NCBI RefSeq assembly: GCF_017356265.1
Contig: NZ_JAFNAW010000011.1
Span: forward strand, 1 to 64,000
Length of the DNA stretch: 64,000 bases
Direction of reading: 5' to 3'
Source: Paracoccus fontiphilus
GTDB lineage: Bacteria; Pseudomonadota; Alphaproteobacteria; Rhodobacterales; Rhodobacteraceae
In this document: positions 51,555 to 61,787 of the stretch, one piece after another
Numbering within the stretch: position 1 is the stretch's first letter
How the letters are laid out: every line of letters starts with the position of its first letter
Translations under genes and position numbers: made by a program
Notes under the pieces: model-generated
What the model saw: the letters and a program-made list of their open reading frames with translations, nothing else
The model's database searches: none
What the model was told of the DNA's origin: nothing

Positions 51555-52043
51555 ATGACCAAATTGACCGCGCCCCTGCTGATTGCCACGATGGTTCTTG
51601 TGGGTTGCGGGCGCCTTGGCGACAGCAACTGGAACCCGCTGTCTTGGGGCAGCGCCCCGGCCCGGTCGCTGGAACCGGAAGGGGGCTATGCCCAAGTCTC
51701 GGACGATCGCCCGGACATCCCGCAGATCACCTCGGCCCGGTGGGAGCCCTTGAACGAAGGGCGCCTGCTGGTGGTGAACGGCTTTGCGCCGGTGCGCGGC
51801 TATTCTTCGGTTGCCTTGGTCACGGCGCGCCCGATGCCGGGCGACCGCATCTCGCCCGATGCGGACGGCGTCCTGCGCCTGCGGCTGGTGGGTCTGCCAC
51901 CCGTCCAGGGCAGCGCCGCCCTGCCCGCCCGTCCCGGCGTGGACGAGATCACCGCGGCGATGTCGCTGTCCTCGGTGCAACTGTCGCGGATCGTCGCGGT
52001 CGAGATCACCAGCGCCAGCAATGTGGTGACGCTGCGGCGGTAA
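51555..52043 (+). CDS. Predicted lipoprotein
   Basis: The 162-residue protein has a lipobox LVGC (Cys18) after a short signal and a beta-rich domain: ITSARWEPLNEGRLLVVNGFAP, SVALVTARPMPGDRISPDADG, then LVGLPP and repeats ending VTLRR. No family was recognised, although the pattern is common in Rhodobacterales. It is divergent from sufE. The ATG at 51555 gives the signal peptide. Confidence 0.7.
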   Translation: MTKLTAPLLIATMVLVGCGRLGDSNWNPLSWGSAPARSLEPEGGYAQVSDDRPDIPQITSARWEPLNEGRLLVVNGFAPVRGYSSVALVTARPMPGDRISPDADGVLRLRLVGLPPVQGSAALPARPGVDEITAAMSLSSVQLSRIVAVEITSASNVVTLRR

Positions 52044-52153
52044 AGCGTCAAGCCCGTTCTGCCTTTGCTGACGGGCCATAAAGTCCTGTCCTGTTAACCG
52101 ATGCTCAACGTTTTCCTGCGACGGAATGGCATCGTTTATTGCAGGAAGAAGAA

Positions 52154-52495
52154 ATGACCTTGGATGTTCAGAAGCAAATCCTGATCGAGCAGCGGATCCA
52201 GAACGACGTCAAATCGCCCGTTGTCGCCTATCTCCTTCTCATTTTCTTGGGAATGTTCGGGGCGCACCGCTTTTATCTGGGAAAGACAGGCACGGCGATC
52301 ACGATGCTGATCCTGACGATCCTGGGCATCGCGACAGCGATCCTGGCGGTCGGCTTTGTGTTGCTGCTTGCCGTCGGCATCTGGACGTTCGTGGACATCT
52401 TCCTCATCCCCGGCATGATCCGCGAGGAAAAGGAACAGATGCGTCAGCGCCTGACAATGGACGCCATTCACGGCGCCCCTGTTGCAGGTTCCTGA
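52154..52495 (+). CDS. TM2-domain membrane protein
   Basis: The 113-residue protein has two transmembrane helices in a TM2 domain (GMFGAHRFYLGKTGTA, then a Trp-Asp turn WTFVDIFLIPGMI) and short cytoplasmic ends. TM2 proteins occur widely and their role is unknown. The ribosome binding site AGGAAGAAG precedes the ATG. It converges with pheS. Confidence 0.85.
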   Translation: MTLDVQKQILIEQRIQNDVKSPVVAYLLLIFLGMFGAHRFYLGKTGTAITMLILTILGIATAILAVGFVLLLAVGIWTFVDIFLIPGMIREEKEQMRQRLTMDAIHGAPVAGS

Positions 52496-52519
52496 AAGAA
52501 GATGGCTGGCGGCTGACCG

Positions 52520-53608
52520 TTACCGGCTCAGCCCGCCCGCCACGCTTGGCACATCGCCTGCGGCGAAGCCATAGTGGCGCAGCCAGCGCAGGTCGCTTTC
52601 GAAAAACGCGCGCAGATCCGGGATGCCGTATTTCAGCATGGCGATCCGGTCGATGCCCATGCCGAAGGCGAAGCCCTGCCATTGGTCCGGGTCGATGCCA
52701 CCGGCGCGCAGCACGTTGGGATGCACCATGCCGGACCCAAGGATCTCCAGCCAGCTGTCGCCCTCGCCGATCTTCAACTGGCCGCCGGACCAGTCGCAGC
52801 GGATATCCACCTCGGCCGAGGGTTCGGTGAAGGGGAAGTGGCTGGCGCGGAAGCGCAGCTCGACCTCGTCCACCTCGAAGAAGGCGCGGCAGAACTCCTC
52901 GAGCGTCCATTTCAGTTGCGCCATGCTGATGTCGCGGTCGATGGCAAGCCCCTCGACCTGGTGGAACATCGGCGTATGGGTCTGGTCCATGTCCATGCGG
53001 TACACGCGGCCGGGGCAGATCACCCGAATGGGCGCGCCATGGTCCTGCATCGCGCGGATCTGGACGGGGCTGGTATGGGTGCGCAGCACATGCGGCGGGC
53101 GATTGTCGCCCGGCGCCCGGCGCATGAAGAACGTGTCGTGTTCCTGGCGCGCGGGATGTTCGGGCGCGATGTTCAGCGCATCGAAGTTGTACCAGTCGGA
53201 TTCCACCTGCGGGCCTTCGGCGACCGAAAAGCCCATGTCGGCGAAGATCGCCGTCACTTCCTCGGTCACCTGGCTGATCGGGTGGATCGTGCCCTGCGGA
53301 CGCGGGCGGCCGGGCAGCGTCACGTCCAGCCATTCGCCGGCCAGCCGCGCCTCCAGCGCCGCGTCTTCCAGCGACAGCTTGCGGGCGCGCAGGGCGGCGT
53401 CCAGTTCGTCGCGCAACTCGTTGAGGGCGCGGCCGGTGGTCTGGCGTTCCTCGGGCGTCATGCGGCCCAGTTCGCGCATCTTCAGGCTGATCTCGCCCTT
53501 CTTGCCCAGGGCGGCAAGGCGCACTTCCTCGATCGCGGCGGGGTCGGCCGCGCCATTGATGCGGTCAAGCCATTGCTGGCGGAGCGGGTTCAGATCGTCC
53601 ATCGTCAT
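52520..53608 (-). CDS. pheS: Phenylalanyl-tRNA synthetase alpha subunit
   Basis: The 362-residue catalytic alpha subunit has an N-terminal coiled coil (about 1-90), motif 2 ([14 protein letters not shown]) and motif 3 ([18 protein letters not shown]). It charges tRNA-Phe with the beta subunit PheT, which is not encoded in the window. rplT lies 3 kb upstream on the same strand, so the usual rpmI-rplT-pheS order is interrupted by the P450 and AGCS genes. Confidence 0.95.
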   Translation of the reverse strand: MTMDDLNPLRQQWLDRINGAADPAAIEEVRLAALGKKGEISLKMRELGRMTPEERQTTGRALNELRDELDAALRARKLSLEDAALEARLAGEWLDVTLPGRPRPQGTIHPISQVTEEVTAIFADMGFSVAEGPQVESDWYNFDALNIAPEHPARQEHDTFFMRRAPGDNRPPHVLRTHTSPVQIRAMQDHGAPIRVICPGRVYRMDMDQTHTPMFHQVEGLAIDRDISMAQLKWTLEEFCRAFFEVDEVELRFRASHFPFTEPSAEVDIRCDWSGGQLKIGEGDSWLEILGSGMVHPNVLRAGGIDPDQWQGFAFGMGIDRIAMLKYGIPDLRAFFESDLRWLRHYGFAAGDVPSVAGGLSR

Positions 53609-53696
53609 GCCTCGGCGTCCTTGTCGGAGGTTGCGTTAGCATTTGTGGCGGCGCGGGAAAAGCCTTGGCCGCACCAGGCGCGGCCAAGGCCGGGGA

Positions 53697-55103
53697 TCAC
53701 TTCCAGATTTCCCGGCTGACGCCGTGATCCAGGTCGGGATGTTCGGCGATGTGGAACTGCGGCTGCCGCCCTGCCTTGCGCTGCGCGACATAGTCCCGCG
53801 TGACCTTGATGACGGTCCTGGACAGCAGGACAATGGCCACCAGGTTGATCGTGGCCATCAGTCCCATGCTGGCGTCGGCAAAGTTGAACACCGTGGAAAC
53901 CGCCTGGATCGAGCCCCAGACCACCATGGCAAGCGCCACGCAGCGCAGGATCAGGATACCCGTCCTGCCGCCGCCCAGATAGACGACCGAATTCTCGGCA
54001 TAGCTGTAGTTGCCGATGATCGAGGTGAAGGCGAAGAAGAAGATCGCGACCGCGACAAAGACGCCGCCCCACGACCCGAAATGCTCGGTCAGGGCGCTTT
54101 GGGTCAGGGCCGTGCCCGTCAGCTCGGCCGAGGGGATCGCCCCTGACAGCAGGATCATGATGGCGGTGGCGGTGCAGACCAGGATCGTGTCGATGAAGAC
54201 CCCCAGCGCCTGGACGAACCCCTGGCTGGAGGGGTGGTGCGGGTCGGGCACGGCGACCGCCGCGATGTTGGGGGCGGAGCCCATGCCCGCCTCGTTCGAG
54301 AAGAGGCCGCGCTTGATGCCGTTCAGGGCGGCGGCCATGATCCCGCCCGTGACGCCCCAAGCCGCTTCCTGCAGGCCGAAGGCGTTGGCGATGATCAGGC
54401 CCAGGACGCCCGGCACCTCGGACAGGTTCATGAAGATGACGATGATCGCGGCCAGCAGATAGGCGCCCGCCATGAAGGGCACCACGAACTCGGCCACGCG
54501 GGCGATCTGGGGAATGCCCCCGAAGATGATCACCGCCGTCAGGGCGGCGGTGGCAAGGCCCACGATCCACTTGTTGATGCCGAACGCGCCCTGCATCGCC
54601 TCGGCGATCGAGTTCGCCTGCACGGCGTTGAAGATCATCCCGAAGGCCAGGATCAGCGACACCGCGAAGATGGCGGCCAGCCAGGGCTGGCGCAGCCCGT
54701 TGGCGATGTAGAAGGCCGGACCGCCGCGATACATGCCGTCGGGCCCATGCACCTTGTAGAGCTGTGCAAGCGTGGATTCCGCATAGGCGGTCGCCATGCC
54801 GACGGTTGCAACGACCCACATCCAGAAGATCGCCCCCGGCCCGCCCAGGGTCAGCGCGACCGCCACCCCGGCGATGTTCCCGGTGCCGACGCGGCTGGCC
54901 AGCGACACCGTCAGCGCTTGGAAGGGCGAGATGCCGTCCCGGTCACCCGCGCGCGACCCCATGACGCAGCGAAACATTTCAGGGAAATGGCGGAACTGGA
55001 TGAAGCCAAGGGACACGGTGAAGTAGATGCCCACCGCGATCAGCCCGTAGATCAGGATATAGCCCCAGAAGATGGTGTTCAGAAAGTCGATGATGGAATT
55101 CAT
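53697..55103 (-). CDS. AGCS-family sodium/alanine symporter
   Basis: The 468-residue permease has about ten to eleven hydrophobic segments and the AGCS hallmarks ISPFQALTVSLASRVGTGNIAGV and FSNEAGMGSAPNIAA. It imports alanine or glycine with Na+. The start at 55103 (MNSIIDFLN) follows GGGAG; the longer frame is rejected. It lies between the P450 gene and pheS. Confidence 0.92.
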   Translation of the reverse strand: MNSIIDFLNTIFWGYILIYGLIAVGIYFTVSLGFIQFRHFPEMFRCVMGSRAGDRDGISPFQALTVSLASRVGTGNIAGVAVALTLGGPGAIFWMWVVATVGMATAYAESTLAQLYKVHGPDGMYRGGPAFYIANGLRQPWLAAIFAVSLILAFGMIFNAVQANSIAEAMQGAFGINKWIVGLATAALTAVIIFGGIPQIARVAEFVVPFMAGAYLLAAIIVIFMNLSEVPGVLGLIIANAFGLQEAAWGVTGGIMAAALNGIKRGLFSNEAGMGSAPNIAAVAVPDPHHPSSQGFVQALGVFIDTILVCTATAIMILLSGAIPSAELTGTALTQSALTEHFGSWGGVFVAVAIFFFAFTSIIGNYSYAENSVVYLGGGRTGILILRCVALAMVVWGSIQAVSTVFNFADASMGLMATINLVAIVLLSRTVIKVTRDYVAQRKAGRQPQFHIAEHPDLDHGVSREIWK

Positions 55104-55214
55104 GTGCGCGCTCCCAGGCAACAACCGCTGGAACTGTAACACGCTCGTGAGGAACTGGAGCCGCTGGGTCGCCATTTTGTCCCGGCGGTGTTGCCCGCAT
55201 TCGCCGGAAACCGC

Positions 55215-56582
55215 CTAGCGGGGCGACACCTCCAGCCAGACGCCGCCATGGGGACGCAGCGTCAGGATCACGCGGGGCTGCGGCGCGCGGTCCGGAACGG
55301 ACCGGAAGCGGAACCGCGCCAGCAGCGTCGCAAGGATGACCACCGCTTCATGCATCGCGAAACTGGCGCCGATGCAGATGCGCGCGCCCGCGCCGAAGGG
55401 CAGAAAGGCATAGCGGTCGGGCGTCGTCAGGAAACGCTCGGGGTCGAAGCTGTCGGGGCGGTCCCACAGCAGGTGGTGACGATGCAGCGCATAGATGGGC
55501 AGCATGACCGTATCGCCGGGCAGCACCTCACGGCCGCACAGCCGGTCCGCCACCCGTGCGGTGCGCGACAGGAAGGCTGCCGGGGGGTAAAGGCGCAGGG
55601 TCTCGTTCACGATGCGCTGGATCAGCGGCAGCCGGGGCAGATCGGCTGCGGTGGCGGAGCGATCCCCCAGCACGGCCTGCGCCTCGGCCGCGGCGCGGTC
55701 CTGCACATCGGGATCGAAGGCACACAGATACAGGCCCCAGGCCAGCGTCAGCGCGGTCGTCTCGTGGCCCGCCACGATGAAGGTCAGCAGATTGTCCCGC
55801 AGTTCGTCGCGGGTCATGGTGCGGCCGGTCTCGGGGTCGGCGGCGTCCAGCAGAAGATCCAGAAGGTCCGGCACCCCGTCCGTGCGGGGCGCGGCCGCCC
55901 TGGCGTCGATGGCGCGGTCCGCGACCTGCTTCATCCGGTTCAGGCCGGCGCGAGAGAAGATGCGGCCCGGACGGGGCAGCCAGCCGGGCAGGCCCATCAC
56001 GTCCAGCAAGGAAACCTTGGCCGTCTGCGCGATATAGCCGTCGATGGCCTGGTGGACGGCGCCGCGGTCGAAGGCCTTGTCACCCGACAGCGTCACGTCC
56101 GAGATCACCTCGAAGGTCGCGGCGACCGTTTCCTCCAGCAGATCGACAGGGCCGCGGGCGGCGGCAAGGCGGCGGCTGGACGCCTCGGCCGCGGCGGTCA
56201 TGATGGGGCCAAGCGCCTGGACATGCCGCAGGGCGAAGGCAGGCGCGACGGCCCGGCGCTGCCATCGCCACTGCGCCCCCTCGGCCACGAAAAGGCTGTC
56301 TCCGATCGCGGGTTCCAGGATCAGTTTCGTGACGTTGGATTTGGGATAGTCCTCGACCCGGTCCTTGAGGATATAACGCAGGCTGGCCGGGTCCATGACC
56401 ATGTGGAACCGGATGCCGGTCTTGCCCGAGACGATGGGCTGGCGGGTCGCGATCTCGGGGATCAGTTCCAGAAGGTTGCGCCGCGCGGTCAGGGCCGTGC
56501 CGACGATCCCCAAGGGCCGCCGGGCAAGGGCAACCTTGACCGGTTCGGGAACGGCACGGCTGGACGGGCTTGGAGCGTTCAT
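55215..56582 (-). CDS. Cytochrome P450
   Basis: The 455-residue soluble P450 has the I-helix VAGHETTALT, the ExxR motif NETLRLYPP, the PERF segment (FDPERFLT) and the heme-Cys loop FGAGARICIG. It resembles the CYP102/CYP4-like bacterial P450s that hydroxylate fatty acids or terpenoids. No ferredoxin or reductase gene is adjacent. The substrate is unknown. Confidence 0.9.
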   Translation of the reverse strand: MNAPSPSSRAVPEPVKVALARRPLGIVGTALTARRNLLELIPEIATRQPIVSGKTGIRFHMVMDPASLRYILKDRVEDYPKSNVTKLILEPAIGDSLFVAEGAQWRWQRRAVAPAFALRHVQALGPIMTAAAEASSRRLAAARGPVDLLEETVAATFEVISDVTLSGDKAFDRGAVHQAIDGYIAQTAKVSLLDVMGLPGWLPRPGRIFSRAGLNRMKQVADRAIDARAAAPRTDGVPDLLDLLLDAADPETGRTMTRDELRDNLLTFIVAGHETTALTLAWGLYLCAFDPDVQDRAAAEAQAVLGDRSATAADLPRLPLIQRIVNETLRLYPPAAFLSRTARVADRLCGREVLPGDTVMLPIYALHRHHLLWDRPDSFDPERFLTTPDRYAFLPFGAGARICIGASFAMHEAVVILATLLARFRFRSVPDRAPQPRVILTLRPHGGVWLEVSPR

Positions 56583-56628
56583 ATCGAAAGGATAGGAAGC
56601 CTGCCGCCGCCAGACAACGGCGGCAACG

Positions 56629-56661
56629 AAAAAGGCCAGCGCGTCGCCCGACGCGCTGGCC
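56629..56661 (-). terminator. Intrinsic terminator of rpmI-rplT
   Basis: A perfect 12-bp stem (GGCCAGCGCGTC/GACGCGCTGGCC) with a 4-nt loop is followed on the minus strand by TTTTT, 24 bp after the rplT stop. Confidence 0.93.
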
Positions 56662-56684
56662 CCGTTCTGTCGCCCTGCCTGAAA

Positions 56685-57044
56685 TCAGGCGGCGGCTTTC
56701 GCCTGCGCCACGATCGCGCCGAATGCCTCGGGCTCGTTCACGGCCAGGTCGGCCAGAACCTTGCGATCAACCTCGATCCCGGCTTTCGCCAGCAGGTTGA
56801 TGAAGCGCGAATAGGTCATTTCCGCGTCCACCAGGCGGACGGCGGCGTTGATCCGCTGGATCCACAGCGCGCGGAAGTTGCGCTTGCGGGTCTTGCGGTC
56901 GCGGGTGGCGTACTGGTTCGCCTTGTCCACGGCCTGGGTCGCGGTACGGAAGTTGCGCGACCGGTTGCCGTAATAGCCTTTCGCCGCGTCAAGAACCTTC
57001 TTGTGGCGGGCGTGGGTGACCTTGCCGGATTTAACTCGTGCCAT
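56685..57044 (-). CDS. rplT: 50S ribosomal protein L20
   Basis: The 119-residue early-assembly protein of 23S rRNA has the extended basic N terminus ([25 protein letters not shown]) and the globular C-terminal domain (about 60-119). It is 16 nt after rpmI and probably cotranscribed. L20 is an autoregulator in other bacteria; no such leader was seen here. Confidence 0.96.
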   Translation of the reverse strand: MARVKSGKVTHARHKKVLDAAKGYYGNRSRNFRTATQAVDKANQYATRDRKTRKRNFRALWIQRINAAVRLVDAEMTYSRFINLLAKAGIEVDRKVLADLAVNEPEAFGAIVAQAKAAA

Positions 57045-57060
57045 TGTTCAGTCCTCGCGA

Positions 57061-57261
57061 TCAGCGGTTGTAGGGCATGTATTTCTTGACAATCTTGGCG
57101 TCAGCGTCCGACAGGACGGTGGTGCCGCGCGCGTCGCGAATGAACTTCGTGGTGCGCTTGATCATGCCGTGGCGCTTGCCGGCCTGGGCGGATTTCACCT
57201 TGCCCGAGGCCGTGAACGAGAACCGCTTCTTGGCGGCCGACTTGGTCTTCATCTTCGGCAT
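57061..57261 (-). CDS. rpmI: 50S ribosomal protein L35
   Basis: The 66-residue protein starts [20 protein letters not shown], the canonical L35 N terminus, and ends VKKYMPYNR. The ribosome binding site AAGGAG lies 8 nt upstream. It is the first gene of the rpmI-rplT pair. Confidence 0.96.
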   Translation of the reverse strand: MPKMKTKSAAKKRFSFTASGKVKSAQAGKRHGMIKRTTKFIRDARGTTVLSDADAKIVKKYMPYNR

Positions 57262-57370
57262 TTTCATCTCCTTCATCAGAGTGAACGCGCGACTCGGCAA
57301 TGCCATGGTGGCCGGACGCACGGGTAGGAAGCGCGCCGTATAAGCGCGCCCAAGGGTTTTGGCAAGGGCT

Positions 57371-57598
57371 TCAGGGCGTTGTTGTCACGCCGCCTGACAG
57401 TCGCGCCCAAGCCTGCGGGATCTGCTCCAGGCTGAACGGCTGCGGCCCGAGGTAGGCCGCCGCGAAGACCGCGGCGATCCCCAGCACCAGCATGATCGCA
57501 GCCGCGCGGGGCGGCTGCGTCTGCAGCAACTGCACGACGGCGACGACGACAGAAATCAGGCACAGCGCGATGCCGCCCAGCAGCAGAAGATCGGACAT
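57371..57598 (-). CDS. Small membrane protein of unknown function
   Basis: The 75-residue protein has two hydrophobic helices (about 4-24 and 33-52) and a short Pro-rich tail ([18 protein letters not shown]). No family was recognised. It lies 33 bp after pyk on the same strand and may be cotranscribed with it. Confidence 0.65.
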   Translation of the reverse strand: MSDLLLLGGIALCLISVVVAVVQLLQTQPPRAAAIMLVLGIAAVFAAAYLGPQPFSLEQIPQAWARLSGGVTTTP

Positions 57599-57631
57599 GG
57601 GAATTCCCGCAGTGATTTGTCTGATCCGCGC

Positions 57632-59077
57632 TTATTCTGGATCGGAGGCGAAGATCAAGCGTTCGTCGCACGGCGCGATGCGCACGATGTTGGTGCTGCC
57701 CGGCACGTTGAAGGGCACCCCGGCGATCACCACCACCTGCCGGGTCTCGTCGGCAAAGTGGAACTCGCGCGCGGCCCGGGTGGCGTTGACGACCGCCTCC
57801 TTGAAGCGGCCCAGTTGCGGGGTGATGACGCAGTGCGTGCCCCAGGTCAGGCACATGCGGCGCAAGACCGATTCGACATGAGTCAGCGCGATGATCGGCA
57901 CCCGCGGGCGTTCCCGGGCCACCAGGCTGGCGGTCCTGCCCGACTGGCTGAAGGCGCAGATCGCGGCGATGTCGGTGGTTTCCGCGATCTCGCGCGCGGC
58001 GGTCACGATGGCGTCGGCCACGCTGTGCAGCTTGTTCTGGCGCGAGGCCTCGATGATGGCGCGATAGTTGCTGTCCGCCTCGACCGAGCGGGCGACGCTG
58101 TCCATCGTGCGCACCGCCTCGATCGGATACGAACCGGCCGCGCTTTCGGCCGACAGCATGACGGCGTCGGCACCTTCGTAGATCGCGTTGGCGACGTCGC
58201 TGACCTCGGCCCGCGTGGGCATCGGGCTTTCGATCATCGATTCCAGCATCTGGGTCGCCACGATCACCGGCTTGGCCGCCGACCGGCACTTGCGGACCAG
58301 CCGTTTCTGGATCGGCGGCACCGAATGGATCGGCAGTTCGACCCCCAGGTCGCCCCGCGCCACCATGATCCCGTCCGAGGCCGCAAGGATCTCCTCGAAA
58401 GCATCGACGGCGGCAGGCTTCTCGATCTTGGACAGGATCGCCGCCCGGCCCTTGGCCAAGGCGCGCGCTTCCTCGACATCGGCGGCGCGCTGCACGAAGG
58501 ACAGCGCAAGCCAGTCCACGCCAAGCTGGCAGGCGAACTCCAGATCCGATCGGTCCTTGTCGGACAGCGCGGCAAGCGGCAGCACCACGTCGGGTACGTT
58601 CACGCCCTTGCGGTCGCTGATGGTGCCGCCGACCGTCACCGTACAATCGGCGAAGTCGGGACCGCATTCATCGACACGCAGGCGGATCTTGCCGTCGTTG
58701 ACCAGAAGGTTGCTGCCGGGAACCAGGGCGGCGAAGATCTCGCGGTGGGGCAACTGCACCCGGCGCGAATCCCCCGGCGTCGGGTCCAGGTCGAAGCGGA
58801 AGCGGTTGCCTTCCTCAAGGTCGCAGGCACCTGCCGTGAACTGGCCCACGCGCAGCTTGGGCCCCTGCAGGTCGGCCAGGATGGCGATGGGACGGCCCGT
58901 CTCGGCCTCGACCGCGCGGATCGCGTCGTAGCGGGCGCGGTGATCCTCGTGGCTGCCATGGCTCATGTTCAGGCGGAACACGTCGGCGCCGGTGTCGAAC
59001 AGCGCGCGGATCATCTCGCGGGTCGAGGATGCCGGGCCAAGGGTTGCCACGATCTTTACGTTGCGATGTCGTCTCAT
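57632..59077 (-). CDS. pyk: Pyruvate kinase
   Basis: The 481-residue enzyme makes pyruvate and ATP from phosphoenolpyruvate. The N terminus KIVATLGPASS, the NMSHGSHEDH site, the catalytic Lys/Glu in SKIEKPAAVD, the metal Glu in MVARGDLGVELP and the C-terminal allosteric domain (about 355-481) are present. It is the last step of glycolysis/Entner-Doudoroff. Confidence 0.96.
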   Translation of the reverse strand: MRRHRNVKIVATLGPASSTREMIRALFDTGADVFRLNMSHGSHEDHRARYDAIRAVEAETGRPIAILADLQGPKLRVGQFTAGACDLEEGNRFRFDLDPTPGDSRRVQLPHREIFAALVPGSNLLVNDGKIRLRVDECGPDFADCTVTVGGTISDRKGVNVPDVVLPLAALSDKDRSDLEFACQLGVDWLALSFVQRAADVEEARALAKGRAAILSKIEKPAAVDAFEEILAASDGIMVARGDLGVELPIHSVPPIQKRLVRKCRSAAKPVIVATQMLESMIESPMPTRAEVSDVANAIYEGADAVMLSAESAAGSYPIEAVRTMDSVARSVEADSNYRAIIEASRQNKLHSVADAIVTAAREIAETTDIAAICAFSQSGRTASLVARERPRVPIIALTHVESVLRRMCLTWGTHCVITPQLGRFKEAVVNATRAAREFHFADETRQVVVIAGVPFNVPGSTNIVRIAPCDERLIFASDPE

Positions 59078-59216
59078 CCGGTCGCCCTTTTCATCCTGCC
59101 GTGCCGTAGTGCCTTTGGCGTTTAGCGCTAACTATGATCCAGATTGCGGGCAGCCGCAACTGGCGTCCCGCCGCACCATGGCATAGACATCCTGCAAGAT
59201 GAAGGATGACCGACCG

Positions 59217-59957
59217 ATGACAGAACGTGCCTTCTGGACCGAGGGCGAGGATCGTCCGTCCCGCTGGCTGGTCACCTGCGACCACGCGACAAATCGCGTG
59301 CCGGCCTGGGTGGGCGGTGGCGACCTGGGCATCGCGGCCGAGGACATGGCCCGGCACATCGCCTATGACGTGGGCGCGGCGGGACTTGCCTCGCACCTGG
59401 CGGCGCTGATGAATGCGCCGGCGATCTTCTCGGACTTCTCGCGTCTGGTGATCGATCCCAACCGGGGAGAGGACGATCCGACCCTGCTGATGCGGCTTTA
59501 CGACGGCACGGTGATCCCTGCGAACAAGAGCGCGGATCAAAGGGAACGCGAGCGCCGCCTGGACGGGCTGCATCGACCCTACCATCATGCCCTGGCGCGC
59601 CTGGCGGCCAGGCATCCGGACCGCTGCATCTGCGCGATCCACAGCTTCACGCCGCAACTGCGGGGCCGCCCCCTGCGGCCATGGCAGGTGGGGATCCTGT
59701 ATTCCTGGCAGGATGTCCGGCTTGGTCCGCCGCTGGTTCAGGCCTGCCGCCGCGCCGGCTGGGTCACGGGCGAGAACCAGCCCTATGACGGCCACCTGGA
59801 AGGGGATTCGATCGACCGCCATGCCTTGAAACACGGCCGTCCCAATATCCTGGTCGAAGTCCGCAACGACCTGATCGCGGATGACAAGGGTCAATCGGAA
59901 TGGGCCGCGCGCCTGGCGCCCATCATTGAAGCGACGCTCGGGGAAACGGGCTTGTAG
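59217..59957 (+). CDS. N-formylglutamate amidohydrolase-family protein
   Basis: The 246-residue protein belongs to the FGase family (VTCDHATNRVPAWVGG, DFSRLVIDPNRGEDDPTL, CAIHSFTPQLRG, EVRNDLI), which hydrolyses N-formylglutamate or related N-acyl amino acids with zinc. No hut genes adjoin it, so the substrate is unclear. The start at 59217 follows GAAGGA; an ATG six codons upstream is an alternative. It is divergent from pyk. Confidence 0.88.
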   Translation: MTERAFWTEGEDRPSRWLVTCDHATNRVPAWVGGGDLGIAAEDMARHIAYDVGAAGLASHLAALMNAPAIFSDFSRLVIDPNRGEDDPTLLMRLYDGTVIPANKSADQRERERRLDGLHRPYHHALARLAARHPDRCICAIHSFTPQLRGRPLRPWQVGILYSWQDVRLGPPLVQACRRAGWVTGENQPYDGHLEGDSIDRHALKHGRPNILVEVRNDLIADDKGQSEWAARLAPIIEATLGETGL

Positions 59958-60320
59958 GGCCCACGGGCTTGGGGTTGTGCCCTGCGACCGGCGGTCTTGG
60001 TCCTTCGAACCGCCATGGCAAGCGATAGGTCCGGCTGCAAAAGCCGCCTTCCGACATGCCGTGCTTCCGGCAGGGGGTTGCGCCCGTTGCTCATGCCTCC
60101 TGTTCGGAGGTGAATTCCGTTCGCTTCCGATCCAAAGGCGGCGGAGAAATCCCGCGACAGGTCAAGCCCAGCCAGCTACAGGGGCCTGCCGGCTCCGGCC
60201 GGAAACCTGACGCTGCCGCGCAAGCTCTAGGGTTGGGTCCCGCCGGACCGGGGAAGAAGGGCGATCCTGCGCTCCAAAGCCTGGAATGCCTCTGTCTGTC
60301 CGTAGCGGGGGCGAATGCTT
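59958..60320. other. 363-bp region without a supported gene
   Basis: No intact gene was found. The right part (60230-60340) has a minus-strand frame that reads EAQSWLESIRPRYGQTEAF and could be a remnant of the C terminus of the broken glycosyltransferase gene or of a neighbour. The left part shows no coding signal on either strand. Confidence 0.45.
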
Positions 60321-61787
60321 TCAAGCCATGACTGCGCCTCCCTGCGCCAGCTCCACGCCCTTGCGCCACTGCGGGAAGGGCGAGCCGCTGTTGGTCTCGT
60401 TGACGTGCAGGTCGATGATCCGGCCCGCCGCCTCGGCCGTGCGCTCGATCTCGGCCACGCTGTTGTCGGGCGAGGCGTCGTCAAGCACGATCACCTCGCG
60501 CAGCGGGTAGTCCTGGTCGAAGACGCTGCGCAGCCGTTCGCCGACATAGGCTTCGTACCTGTAGTTCGGCACGACCGCCGAGACCGTCGCCGTATGGGGG
60601 GCAAGCCGCCGGATAAGGCCGAAGACATAGTCGGGGAAGTCGTAGTTCCTGGCGATTTCCTGCCGGCGCGCCTCGACCGCGTTGGGGTCCTGGCCGCTGA
60701 TGACGTCTAGGATCGCGTCCGTGACGGCCATCGGATCGGTCTGCGGGACAAGCACGCCATGCCTGCGGATCAGGTCGTCGCAGCCGCCCGTGCCCTCGTG
60801 CCCGATGATCGGCAGGCCGCTGGCCAGGGCCTCCAGCACGACCGAGGGGAACGGGTCCTCGCGCGAGGCGAGGTAGAACGCGTTCGCGGCGGCATAGTAG
60901 CGCGCCAGCTTGCGGGGCGTCAGGATCTGTATCCGGTTGCCAAGCCCCGATGCCTCGATCTCGGGCTGGAACCAGTGCGTCGTCTCGCTGGCCGGAGAGC
61001 CGATCCACACAAAGGCCACATCATCGTGCTTCGAGCAGATCGAGAGAGCCGTGGCGATGAAGCGGTCAATCCCCTTGCGCAGGTCGGCATATCCGATGCC
61101 CAGCACAATCCGGGTATTGCTCTCGAGCCCCAGTTCGGCGCGAACCCCGTGGTCGCCCCGAGCGATCTCGAGGACGTCGGCGTTGAAGAGCCCCTGGGGG
61201 AAGATCTCGGCCGAGTTCCTGACCTCGCCCGCGAAGGACTCGAAGCCCTGCCGGACGCGTTCCGCCGGAAAGATGACGTGATCGGCTTCATCCGAGATAT
61301 GGCCTGCGGGTCCATCGAGCCCACAGCTTTTCAGCAGATTCGGCAGTTCATGGACAAGGGAGACGACCGTGAACCCCGCCGCCTTGAGCGCAGGGACAAA
61401 GCGCCCCGCCGGTGTCGTGTTGGTGATCGCAAGCGTGTGCCCGTTCTTCGCCAGACGGCCGATGATCGATCTTGCCTCGCCCCCGCGGACGATATGGACG
61501 TCTCCGACGGCATGATAGCGGTCAAGCAAGAAGCCGGTATCGCCCAGGATGAACGACACCTTGACGCCGAACCGGTTTCTCAGCGTCCGCCCGATGTTGA
61601 GGGCGAGGACCTGCGCGCCGTTCATGTGCGCATCGTGCCCGACGATCACGATCTTCGCATCTGTCCGCCTCTGAGCCGCCGAAGCATGATGAAGCGCCCG
61701 CGACAGCGCGTTCAGGTAAGCGGCCCCGTAGTGCACATCGGGTTCAAGAACCGCGCCTTCAGCCATTCGTTCCAGGCGTTCACGCAA
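60321..61787 (-). CDS. Glycosyltransferase GT4-GT2 fragment
   Basis: This 488-residue open segment begins with the tail of the WbsX domain (EPDVHYGAAYLNALSRAL), which should be joined to the upstream piece. It then has a GT4 domain (about 40-385, with HEGTGGCDDLI and REDPFPSVVLEALASGLP) and a partial GT2 domain (VSAVVPNYRYEAYVGERL, VLDDASPDNS) that stops after ELAQGG before the catalytic DXD region is complete. The GT2 part is therefore nonfunctional; the GT4 part could still fold. Confidence 0.75.
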   Translation of the reverse strand: MRERLERMAEGAVLEPDVHYGAAYLNALSRALHHASAAQRRTDAKIVIVGHDAHMNGAQVLALNIGRTLRNRFGVKVSFILGDTGFLLDRYHAVGDVHIVRGGEARSIIGRLAKNGHTLAITNTTPAGRFVPALKAAGFTVVSLVHELPNLLKSCGLDGPAGHISDEADHVIFPAERVRQGFESFAGEVRNSAEIFPQGLFNADVLEIARGDHGVRAELGLESNTRIVLGIGYADLRKGIDRFIATALSICSKHDDVAFVWIGSPASETTHWFQPEIEASGLGNRIQILTPRKLARYYAAANAFYLASREDPFPSVVLEALASGLPIIGHEGTGGCDDLIRRHGVLVPQTDPMAVTDAILDVISGQDPNAVEARRQEIARNYDFPDYVFGLIRRLAPHTATVSAVVPNYRYEAYVGERLRSVFDQDYPLREVIVLDDASPDNSVAEIERTAEAAGRIIDLHVNETNSGSPFPQWRKGVELAQGGAVMA

